DNA of 64,000 bases. It comes from CAIYZT01 sp947461435 (GTDB taxonomy: Bacteria; Pseudomonadota; Alphaproteobacteria; Rhodobacterales; Rhodobacteraceae). Location of the stretch: contig OZ260083.1 in NCBI GenBank assembly GCA_965284435.1, positions 2,356,001-2,420,000 on the forward strand, in the 5' to 3' direction. Shown piece by piece: positions 1 through 7,776 of the stretch. Under the pieces are notes generated by a model that saw only the letters and a program-made list of their open reading frames with translations, searched no databases and was not told the origin of the DNA. Position 1 is the stretch's first letter. Each line of letters starts with the position of its first letter. A program made the position numbers and the translations under genes.

Positions 1-962
1 GACTGTTGGTTTATGCGGTTGCGGCGGTCATGTGCTATGCGTCCCAAAGTTTGGAATGGTTGTTGGCGGCGCGTGTCCTTCAGGGGGTAGGCGTTGCTGC
101 GCCAAGAACGGTCAGCCTGGCCATCGTGCGCGATCTGTATTCAGGGCGCGAGATGGCAAAAATCGTCTCTTTTGCCCAAATGATATTCACCACAGTTCCC
201 GCCATCGCGCCGCTTTTGGGCCTTGGGATGATTTGGCTGGCCGGATGGCAAGCGATTTTCTTGGGCTACTTGGGGTTTGCTGTTTTATGCGCGGTGTGGT
301 TCGGGCTGCGTCAGCCGGAAACCCTGCCAAAGACGGCACGGCGGTCAATTTCCGCGGGCGCACTTTGGACTGCCACAAAAGCAATGTTTCGCGCCCCAGG
401 CACCACGGTGTCGATCTTGGTGCAATCCTTGACCTCTGCCATGTTGTTCAGCACGCTTTCTTCGATCCAAGGGATCTTTGAACAGCATTTTGATCGTGCA
501 AGCACCTTTGCCCTGTGGTTCGCCTTGATCGCGATCGTTTCAATCTCGGGCTCTTTTCTGAATTCACTGGTGGTCATGAGACTGGGGATGCGCCGCGTGC
601 TTTTGATCACTTATGCCCTGCAATTGGGATCATCGGCCTTGATTTTGGTGGTGTTTGAATTTGACCTTCTATCTGCACCGTTCAACTTCGCACTCTTTAT
701 CGTTTGGGCGATCGGTTTGTTTGCCATGATGGGCACGACGATGGGAAACTTGAACGCCTTGGCGTTAGAACCCTTGGGACATATCGCCGGATTGGTAGCG
801 TCTGTCATGTCCAGTATCTCAACCGTCATTTCAGTCTTGATCGCCATACCGGTCGGGCTGAGTTTCAATGGAACGCCCCTGCCGCTGATTGCAGCGGTCA
901 CGATCTTTGCCGCGCTGTCGTTGATCCTTGTACGCTTTGGGCTGCAAGAGGGTCAGGCCTAG
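1..962 (+). CDS. Bcr/CflA-type MFS drug exporter, 5' truncated by window
   Basis: This is the C-terminal part of a major facilitator efflux pump of the inner membrane. Seen: about ten hydrophobic segments and, near the visible start, a stretch reading GVGVAAPRTVSLAIVRDLY, which resembles the Bcr/CflA (multidrug, bicyclomycin or chloramphenicol) branch. The visible frame opens on a TTG at base 6, but about 318 residues is short for a roughly 400-residue family, so the gene almost certainly begins before the window. It converges on mfd and its stop overlaps the mfd stop by a few bases. The substrate cannot be inferred. Confidence 0.8.
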   Translation, partial: LLVYAVAAVMCYASQSLEWLLAARVLQGVGVAAPRTVSLAIVRDLYSGREMAKIVSFAQMIFTTVPAIAPLLGLGMIWLAGWQAIFLGYLGFAVLCAVWFGLRQPETLPKTARRSISAGALWTATKAMFRAPGTTVSILVQSLTSAMLFSTLSSIQGIFEQHFDRASTFALWFALIAIVSISGSFLNSLVVMRLGMRRVLLITYALQLGSSALILVVFEFDLLSAPFNFALFIVWAIGLFAMMGTTMGNLNALALEPLGHIAGLVASVMSSISTVISVLIAIPVGLSFNGTPLPLIAAVTIFAALSLILVRFGLQEGQA

Positions 963-3900
963 ACTTTTGTTTTCGCTTTGCCGATCTTCACCTTTTCCGC
1001 CAGATCGCGTGCAATGTTGAAGGCCCCTTTGATGCGATCGCTTTCCGTCTTCATCTCACCTTGCAGGACGATCTTGTTGCCCTGAACCTTGGCGGCAGCG
1101 TCCTGTTCGCGAATAAATTCAACAAGTCCCGCCGGATACGCGAATTTGTCGTTGTGAAACTGCACCGTGGCCCCTTTGGGGCCCACGTCCAGTTTCCGGA
1201 TCCCGGCCCGCTTGCACATGGCTTTTATGCGCACAATCACCATCAAAGTATTCACTTCTTTCGGAAGCGGGCCAAATCGATCAATCAATTCTGCTGCAAA
1301 TCCTTCAAGTTCGGACTTTGAACCGAGCGAGGACAGACGGCGATACAGACCAAGCCGGATATCGAGATCTGGAATATAGGCATCCGGGATCATCACGGGA
1401 ACACCCAGATTGATCTGCGGCGACCAACCATCATCCACCTGCGTCAAACCCGAAAGCTCGCCAGACTTGATCTTGGCGATCGTTTCTTCCAGCATCTGTT
1501 GATACAACTCGTACCCCACTTCGCGGATGTGGCCGGATTGCTCTTCGCCCAACAAATTGCCTGCTCCCCTTAGGTCCAGATCGTGGCTGGCAAGGTTGAA
1601 CCCAGCCCCAAGACTGTCCAAAGAGCCCAGAAGCTTGAGCCGTTTGCTGGCTTGCGGTGTCAAAGGTGAGCGCGGCCGGGTGGTCAGGTAACAATAGGCC
1701 CGCGTCTTGGCCCGGCCGACGCGTCCGCGTATTTGGTAAAGCTGCGACAGCCCAAACATGTCAGCTCTGTGGATGATCATCGTATTGGCCGTTGGAATAT
1801 CCAAACCAGATTCGACAATCGTCGTCGCCAACAGAACATCTGCCTTGCCGTCATAAAAATCATTCATGCGTTGATCAAGATCGCCGGCAGCCATTTGTCC
1901 GTGGGCGATGATATAACTGACCTCTGGCACATGGGTGGTCAAAAACTCTTCGATGTCCGGCAGATCAGATATGCGCGGCACGACATAAAAGCTTTGACCT
2001 CCGCGATAATGTTCGCGCAAAAGCGCCTCTCGAAGGGTGATCCCGTCAAATTCGCTCACGTAGGTCCGTATGGCAAGCCGGTCGACTGGCGGCGTGGCTA
2101 TGATTGACAGATCCCGCACGCCCGTCAGCGAAAGTTGCAACGTGCGCGGGATCGGCGTTGCCGTCAGCGTCAACACATGCACCTCTGAGCGCATTTCCTT
2201 GAGGCGTTCCTTGTGAGTCACGCCAAAATGCTGTTCTTCGTCGATAACGATCAGGCCCAGGTTCTTGAATGTGATCCCCTTGGCCAAAAGGGCATGGGTT
2301 CCCACTACGATATCAACCGTGCCCTGTGCCATCATCTCGCGGGTCTGATTGGCATCTTTTTGGCTTACAAATCGCGACAGCGGCCGCACCGATATTGGAA
2401 ATCCGCGAAACCTTTCAGCAAAGCTGCGGAAATGCTGACGCGCGAGCAGAGTTGTGGGGCAAATCACGGCGACCTGCATTCCGGACAAAGCTGCCACAAA
2501 TGCGGCGCGCATGGCCACTTCGGTCTTTCCGAACCCGACATCCCCCACGACCAGCCGGTCCATCGGGCTGCCTTTTTCAAGGTCTGCGACCACATCTGCG
2601 ATGGCTGCCAACTGATCGTCCGTTTCCTGATAGGGAAAGCGCGCGGCAAATGCTTCCCAAATGGAATGAGGAGCCTCAAGCACTGGGGCGTGGCGAAGGG
2701 CGCGTTCTGCGGCAATCCGCATCAAACGATCGGCGATCTCTTTGATACGCTCTTTCAGCTTGGCTTTCTTGGCTTGCCAAGCGCCTCCGCCCAGCTTGTC
2801 CAATAGACCTTCTTCGTGACCATACCGGCTGAGAAGCTCTATGTTTTCAACGGGAAGGTAGAGTTTCGCACTTTCCGCGTATTCAAGTGCCACGCAGGCG
2901 TGAGGAGCGCCCAAAGCGGTGATCGTTTCCAAACCCAGATAACGCCCCACCCCATGTTCAACATGAACAACCAGATCCCCAATTGAGAGGCTTTCGGCAT
3001 CTCGAAGGAAGTTATCGGCCTTTCGCTTTTTCCGCGGTTTGCCGACCATACGATCCCCAAGAACGTCCTGTTCGGAAATCACAGTCAAATCGGCGGTTTG
3101 GAACCCCGCTTCCAAGGGCCAGATCATCAAGAACAGCTTGCCCTTGCCTTCAGGCAGATCCCTGAAATCCTTGATTGGAACAGCGTCTTTTATCTTTTGT
3201 TCCTCAAGCAAACCTTTCAGGCGCTCTCGCGCCCCTTCAGAAAAGGACGCAATGACCACATGGTGATCCTGACGTAGTGCGCGAATATGGTCACTCAAAG
3301 CACCGAAAAGGCTTATATTTTCCTGCTGACGTTCTGGCGCGAAGTTGCGCCCGATGCGCGCGCCGGCATCCAATACCCCCGGCCCGGGGGATTGCGCCAA
3401 GGGTGAAAGTTGGATCACGCGATGATCAGCCAGGCATGATTCCCATGCGGCATCATCTAGGTACATCAGCCCGGGCGAAACCGGCTTGTAAACCGAATCC
3501 ATCCGGCCCCGGGCCACCATCGCCTCGCGCCGGGTATCGTATTGATCTTCAATCCCGGCCCACCGCGACAGACGGGCGGCCGTAACCTGATCATCCATCA
3601 GGATGCTGGCCTTGGGCAAATAGTCAAAAATCGTTTCAAGACGCGTGTGAAAGAACGGGAGCCAATGTTCCATTCCCTGATGTTTGCGTCCCGCGCTGAC
3701 GGCTTCGTAAAGCGGATCATCAGAGCCGCCTGCCCCAAACTCCACTCTGTAATTCTGACGAAAACGGGTGATGGCGACATCGTCCAGAATGATCTCGGAC
3801 ATGGGGGCAAATTCCACCATCGTCAGCTTTTCAATCGTCCGCTGTGAAACAGGATCAAAGCGGCGTGCGCCGTCCAGTTGATCACCAAAAAAATCCAACC

Positions 3901-4414
3901 GGACGGGGCCAAGATCTCCGGGTGGAAAGATATCGACGATTCCGCCGCGAATGGCAAAATCCCCCGGCTCTGACACCGTCGATACGGGCGAAAATCCCAT
4001 CCGAGCGAGAAAATTCTTCAAGCGCGACTCATCCACCCGGTCGCCCACCCGTGCCACGAAAGACGAGGTCATCATGACGTCACGGGCAGGCACCCTTTGG
4101 GTGGCGGCATTCAACGTTGTCAAAACAACGAACTGGCCCTGCAAGCCTGAAGCAAGCGCCGCCAAGGTTGACATACGCCGTGCCGAAATGACCGGGTTGG
4201 GGGAAACCCGGTCGTAGGGCAGACAATCCCACGCCGGAAACTCAAGGATGACGGCCTCGGGTGCCATGACTGCCAAGGCATTTCGCATCGCCTCTGACCG
4301 TTTGTCATCGCGGGCCACATGAATGACGGGCGCACCTTTCGCCAATTCGCGCGCCAAAAGTCTGGCATCAAAGCCTTCTGGCGCACCGCCCAGGAACAAG
4401 GGTCGATAGGCCAT
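959..4414 (-). CDS. mfd: transcription-repair coupling factor Mfd
   Basis: Mfd is an ATP-driven translocase that removes RNA polymerase stalled at DNA lesions and recruits UvrA. Seen: a UvrB-like N-terminal module, an RNAP-interacting region near residues 475-550, then superfamily 2 helicase motifs with Walker A GDVGFGKT near residue 622 and DEEQHFG near residue 723, and a TRCF C-terminal domain. The length, about 1151 residues, is normal. I chose the ATG at 4414, which gives the family-like start MAYRPLF; a longer frame to 4456 would run into the upstream gene. The start lies one base after the upstream gene's TAA (TAAGATG), so translation is probably coupled. Confidence 0.95.
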   Translation of the reverse strand: MAYRPLFLGGAPEGFDARLLARELAKGAPVIHVARDDKRSEAMRNALAVMAPEAVILEFPAWDCLPYDRVSPNPVISARRMSTLAALASGLQGQFVVLTTLNAATQRVPARDVMMTSSFVARVGDRVDESRLKNFLARMGFSPVSTVSEPGDFAIRGGIVDIFPPGDLGPVRLDFFGDQLDGARRFDPVSQRTIEKLTMVEFAPMSEIILDDVAITRFRQNYRVEFGAGGSDDPLYEAVSAGRKHQGMEHWLPFFHTRLETIFDYLPKASILMDDQVTAARLSRWAGIEDQYDTRREAMVARGRMDSVYKPVSPGLMYLDDAAWESCLADHRVIQLSPLAQSPGPGVLDAGARIGRNFAPERQQENISLFGALSDHIRALRQDHHVVIASFSEGARERLKGLLEEQKIKDAVPIKDFRDLPEGKGKLFLMIWPLEAGFQTADLTVISEQDVLGDRMVGKPRKKRKADNFLRDAESLSIGDLVVHVEHGVGRYLGLETITALGAPHACVALEYAESAKLYLPVENIELLSRYGHEEGLLDKLGGGAWQAKKAKLKERIKEIADRLMRIAAERALRHAPVLEAPHSIWEAFAARFPYQETDDQLAAIADVVADLEKGSPMDRLVVGDVGFGKTEVAMRAAFVAALSGMQVAVICPTTLLARQHFRSFAERFRGFPISVRPLSRFVSQKDANQTREMMAQGTVDIVVGTHALLAKGITFKNLGLIVIDEEQHFGVTHKERLKEMRSEVHVLTLTATPIPRTLQLSLTGVRDLSIIATPPVDRLAIRTYVSEFDGITLREALLREHYRGGQSFYVVPRISDLPDIEEFLTTHVPEVSYIIAHGQMAAGDLDQRMNDFYDGKADVLLATTIVESGLDIPTANTMIIHRADMFGLSQLYQIRGRVGRAKTRAYCYLTTRPRSPLTPQASKRLKLLGSLDSLGAGFNLASHDLDLRGAGNLLGEEQSGHIREVGYELYQQMLEETIAKIKSGELSGLTQVDDGWSPQINLGVPVMIPDAYIPDLDIRLGLYRRLSSLGSKSELEGFAAELIDRFGPLPKEVNTLMVIVRIKAMCKRAGIRKLDVGPKGATVQFHNDKFAYPAGLVEFIREQDAAAKVQGNKIVLQGEMKTESDRIKGAFNIARDLAEKVKIGKAKTKV

Positions 4415-4415
4415 C

Positions 4416-4940
4416 TTAGTGCGGAAGCGTAATTTGAAGGTTCTGCCACATCCCATACAGGGAGGTCACGAAAATTGCTACCATTCCAAGAACTTGAGTT
4501 GAAAGTCTGTGCCGAAACAGCCGGCGAAACAAGGCATCCCCCTGCCCTTCGCCTTGTTCAATCAAACGCGCCGAGCGCAACGCCAGCAAACCCAGAATGG
4601 CCAAAGGTATGAACATGAATAAGACCGCCTGCGCGAATTCCACGTCATAGTAGAAGGCGAGCAAAGACAACGTCGTCAGAACAAAGCAAAAGAAGGCCAA
4701 CAGAAACGCGCCTGATGCCCGGCCGATGTAAAGCATACGCCCCACATTGATCCGCACGAGGGTTTCAAGGTCTACAAGAGCTGGCCCACCTTCACGCCGC
4801 GCGCGCTGGATCATGTCGTGCGGTACCCCCAAGACCCAATGACTGGCAGAGGACCAAATCACGCCCAGGGCAATCCAATACCAGAGGTTCGAGAATGATC
4901 GCATGTCGATCAGTTCGAAAATCAACTGAACCAGATCCAC
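4416..4940 (-). CDS. conserved membrane protein upstream of mfd
   Basis: The product is about 174 residues with four likely transmembrane helices (ALGVIWSSASHW, AFLLAFFCFVLTTLSLLAFYY, VLFMFIPLAILGLLAL and a C-terminal VLGMVAIFVTSLYGMW). I chose the GTG at 4940 (protein VDLVQLIFELIDM) because an AGGGTAGGA-like ribosome site precedes it; a frame to 5021 would run through the promoter shared with hemB. Homologues in Rhodobacteraceae are sometimes labelled 'component of SufBCD complex', but nothing in the sequence supports an Fe-S role. It is adjacent to and probably co-transcribed with mfd. Function unknown. Confidence 0.75.
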   Translation of the reverse strand: MDLVQLIFELIDMRSFSNLWYWIALGVIWSSASHWVLGVPHDMIQRARREGGPALVDLETLVRINVGRMLYIGRASGAFLLAFFCFVLTTLSLLAFYYDVEFAQAVLFMFIPLAILGLLALRSARLIEQGEGQGDALFRRLFRHRLSTQVLGMVAIFVTSLYGMWQNLQITLPH

Positions 4941-5046
4941 TCGTCCTACCCTTTTATCCTGCGCTGACGCACCTGCTTGAGACTTGACGCTTTCCATGGC
5001 AGGACAGTCATCGGAACTCAAGCCCTATTGCCGAAAGGTCACCTTC

Positions 5047-6054
5047 ATGGACCCTGTACAAGCCGTATTTCCGTTCAACCGCACGCGGCGTCTTCGTTCA
5101 TCCGCGCCGCTTCGGGCCTTGGCCCAGGAAAACGTTCTGAGCGTCAATGATCTTATTTGGCCCGTTTTCGTTCGTGACGGACAAAACGCCGTGGAGCCAA
5201 TTAAAAGCATGCCGGGCGTCAATCGACTTTCCGTCGACAATGTGGTCAAGGCGGCAGAGGAAGCGGCTGCCTTGGGTATTCCGGCCATTTGCCTTTTTCC
5301 CTATACCGATCCAAGCCTGAAGACCGAAGGATGCGAGGAGGCCTGGAACCCCGACAATCTGACAAACCGTGCAATTCGGGCCATCAAGGCCGCCGTCCCC
5401 GAGATTGCCGTCATGACGGATGTGGCGCTGGATCCCTATAACGCGCTAGGTCATGATGGTCTGGTGCGTGATGGTCTGATCTTGAACGATGAAACGGTCG
5501 AGGCTTTGGTCAAGCAGGCGTTGGTTCAGGCAGAAAGCGGGGCAGATATCATCGGCCCTTCAGATATGATGGATGGACGGATCGGCGCCATTCGCCGGGG
5601 GCTGGAAGACGGCGGGCATGTCAATGTCTCGATCATGTCTTATGCTGCAAAATACGCCAGCGCCTTTTACGGTCCGTTCCGTGATGCTGTCGGCGCCAGT
5701 GGGGCTCTGAAGGGTGACAAAAAAACCTATCAGATGAATCCGGCAAACAGCGATGAGGCGCTGCGACTGGTTCAACGCGATCTGGCCGAAGGCGCGGATA
5801 TGGTCATGGTAAAGCCGGGGATGCCCTATCTTGATATTGTGCGCCGGGTCAAAGATGCTTTTGGCGCCCCCACCTTCGCCTACCAAGTGAGCGGCGAATA
5901 CGCGATGATCAAAGGGGCCGCATTAAATGGCTGGATTGATGGTGACCGGGCGATGCTGGAGAGCCTTATGGCCTTTCGACGGGCCGGCTGTGACGGCGTG
6001 TTAACGTATTTTGCGATCGATGCTGCGAAGGCGATAAAGGCAGGAAGGGCATAA
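5047..6054 (+). CDS. hemB: delta-aminolevulinic acid dehydratase (porphobilinogen synthase)
   Basis: HemB condenses two 5-aminolevulinate molecules to porphobilinogen in tetrapyrrole synthesis. Seen: 335 residues, the Schiff-base lysine in MVKPGMP (about K256) and the second active-site lysine in AAKYAS (about K202). The metal region reads DVALDPYNALGHDG: it has Asp/Ala rather than the cysteines of zinc enzymes, so this is the non-zinc (magnesium or metal-independent) class. The start MDPVQAVFPFNRTRRLR at 5047 fits family N-termini; the longer frame from 4984 would overlap the divergent promoter region. It is divergent from the membrane protein-mfd pair. Confidence 0.95.
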   Translation: MDPVQAVFPFNRTRRLRSSAPLRALAQENVLSVNDLIWPVFVRDGQNAVEPIKSMPGVNRLSVDNVVKAAEEAAALGIPAICLFPYTDPSLKTEGCEEAWNPDNLTNRAIRAIKAAVPEIAVMTDVALDPYNALGHDGLVRDGLILNDETVEALVKQALVQAESGADIIGPSDMMDGRIGAIRRGLEDGGHVNVSIMSYAAKYASAFYGPFRDAVGASGALKGDKKTYQMNPANSDEALRLVQRDLAEGADMVMVKPGMPYLDIVRRVKDAFGAPTFAYQVSGEYAMIKGAALNGWIDGDRAMLESLMAFRRAGCDGVLTYFAIDAAKAIKAGRA

Positions 6055-6166
6055 TCTAATGGCAAATGCCCGCCGATCTAGATCTCGGACATGACAAGCC
6101 CTTAACAAGACCCTATAGTGTCTTGATGGGGCCAGAAGAGCCCCAATGAGGCAAAAGGGCGAAATC

Positions 6167-6733
6167 ATGGATATGTCCAGACGGATGTTGTTGGCCGGTG
6201 GGTCGTGCACTGTGCTGCTTTCGGCGTGTGCTGGTTCAATTGAAGGCAATGGTATTGGATCGAACGACGCGGCGCAGATTGACGCTCGGGTCACGGCGTC
6301 CAGCGAGTATCTTGTTTCAGAGTTTCCAGGCACCCAAGATCTTGTCACGAAAGCGGCGGGCATATTGTACATGCCCTTGATCACTGAAGGTGGGTTCATC
6401 TTTGGGGGCGCTTTTGGGCGCGGCGCTTTGCGGATCAACGGCGCAACCGTAGACTATTATTCCGCGACGCGGGCCACGGTCGGCCTTCAAATCGGCGCGC
6501 AGCAATATGCACATGCCTTGTTCTTCATGACCCAAGATGCCTTGTCCGATTTTCGGCGCGGCAGCGGTTGGGCCGCGTCGGTTGATATGCGCTATGCGAC
6601 CCCGGAAGAAGGCGCCAGCATGGGAAAACAAACGACTGAATTGGACCCTGTGATTGCCCTTGTTTATGGGCAACAAGGTTTGATTGCGGGTGCGACACTG
6701 GCGGGCACCAAATACACCCGCATTATTCCCTGA
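6167..6733 (+). CDS. Ysc84-like lipid-binding lipoprotein
   Basis: The product is about 188 residues. A lipoprotein signal peptide is visible (MSRRMLLAGGSCTVLLSACAG, lipobox LSAC), so it should be lipid-anchored in the envelope. The rest resembles the YSC84/SYLF fold: a Gly-rich GGFIFGGAFGRGAL segment and an ATRATVGLQIGAQQYAHALFF segment typical of that family. The ATG at 6167 follows AAAGGGCG; an internal ATG six bases later is also possible. It is monocistronic and followed by a strong terminator. The exact role is unknown; lipid binding is inferred from the family. Confidence 0.75.
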   Translation: MDMSRRMLLAGGSCTVLLSACAGSIEGNGIGSNDAAQIDARVTASSEYLVSEFPGTQDLVTKAAGILYMPLITEGGFIFGGAFGRGALRINGATVDYYSATRATVGLQIGAQQYAHALFFMTQDALSDFRRGSGWAASVDMRYATPEEGASMGKQTTELDPVIALVYGQQGLIAGATLAGTKYTRIIP

Positions 6734-6763
6734 TTTGTTCGTCTTTACCTGAGTAACCGAAAG

Positions 6764-6797
6764 AACCACGCCTTCAAAGAAGGCGTGGTTAATTTTT
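6764..6797. terminator. bidirectional rho-independent terminator
   Basis: A perfect 12-bp stem (AACCACGCCTTC / GAAGGCGTGGTT) with a 3-base loop is followed by AATTTTTG on the plus strand. It sits between two convergent genes and can serve both. Confidence 0.85.
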
Positions 6798-6823
6798 GGT
6801 TTATCACTCAATCGTCAGGCGAT

Positions 6824-7687
6824 CTACTTCAGTCGCCGTATCAGGCTGGAGGTGTCGTTGCGACCGCCGCCCATCAACTGAACATCCTTGTAGAACTGAT
6901 CAACCAGTGCCGTGACAGGCAGGCGCGCGCCAATTTGATCTGCCGTTTCAAGGCAGATCCCGAGATCCTTGCGCATCCAATCCACCGCAAATCCAAAATC
7001 GAAAGTATCGGCAAGCATCGTCTTGTGCCGATTGACCATTTGCCAACTTCCCGCCGCGCCTTGAGAGATCACCTCGACCACAGCATTGCCATCCAACCCG
7101 GCCTTTTGCCCAAAAGCCAGCGCTTCGGACAAGCCTTGCATCAATCCTGCAATGCAGATCTGGTTCATCATTTTTGCCAACTGCCCCGCCCCGCTGTCGC
7201 CCAAACGGCGGCAAATTCGGGCGTAGGCTGCCATAATGGGTTCTGCCGACGCAAAATATGCCGCTTGCCCGCCGCACATGATGGAGAGAACCCCATTCTC
7301 TGCGCCGGCTTGACCGCCCGACACCGGCGCATCGACGAAGCCGAAACCCATTCCTGACGCGATGGCGGAAAGCTCTCGTGTGACGATGGCCGAAACGGTC
7401 GTGTGATCCACAAAGATGGAACCAGCCTTCATGCCAGCAAACGCCCCGTGGTCCCCCAGACAAACCGATCTTAGATCATCGTCGTTGCCAACACAGGCGA
7501 AGACAAATTCGGCCCCCCTGACGGCTTCCGCAGGGGTTGATGCCGTTTGCCCCCCATGTTTGGCCGACCAGGTTTCAGACTTGGCAGACGTGCGATTGTA
7601 GACAGTCACGTGATGGCCTTTTGCCGCAAGGTGCCCTGCCATGGGATAGCCCATGACCCCCAAGCCCAAAAACGCTACTTTCGCCAT
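6824..7687 (-). CDS. 3-hydroxyisobutyrate dehydrogenase-family NAD(P) oxidoreductase
   Basis: This beta-hydroxyacid dehydrogenase oxidises small 3-hydroxy acids or reduces related semialdehydes. Seen: an N-terminal Rossmann motif GLGVMGYPMAGHL, the substrate motif DAPVSGGQAGAENG, and the catalytic lysine region GQLAKMMNQ near residue 170, in 287 residues. The ATG at 7687 has an AAAGGTGA ribosome site seven bases upstream; the longer frame is not conserved. Which substrate (hydroxyisobutyrate, tartronate semialdehyde, gamma-hydroxybutyrate or succinate semialdehyde) cannot be told from motifs alone. Confidence 0.9.
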   Translation of the reverse strand: MAKVAFLGLGVMGYPMAGHLAAKGHHVTVYNRTSAKSETWSAKHGGQTASTPAEAVRGAEFVFACVGNDDDLRSVCLGDHGAFAGMKAGSIFVDHTTVSAIVTRELSAIASGMGFGFVDAPVSGGQAGAENGVLSIMCGGQAAYFASAEPIMAAYARICRRLGDSGAGQLAKMMNQICIAGLMQGLSEALAFGQKAGLDGNAVVEVISQGAAGSWQMVNRHKTMLADTFDFGFAVDWMRKDLGICLETADQIGARLPVTALVDQFYKDVQLMGGGRNDTSSLIRRLK

Positions 7688-7776
7688 GTGTGATTCACCT
7701 TTGTTGCTTGCATTGCCGATCGCGGTGCAATCGACTAGGTACCAAGCCTTAAGCGGCGTCAAGAACGAGCCCCCAA

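Noticed and set aside
4416..4940. 'Component of SufBCD complex' label for the mfd-adjacent membrane protein
   Set aside because: Only hydrophobic helices are visible; no Fe-S assembly motif or suf gene is nearby.
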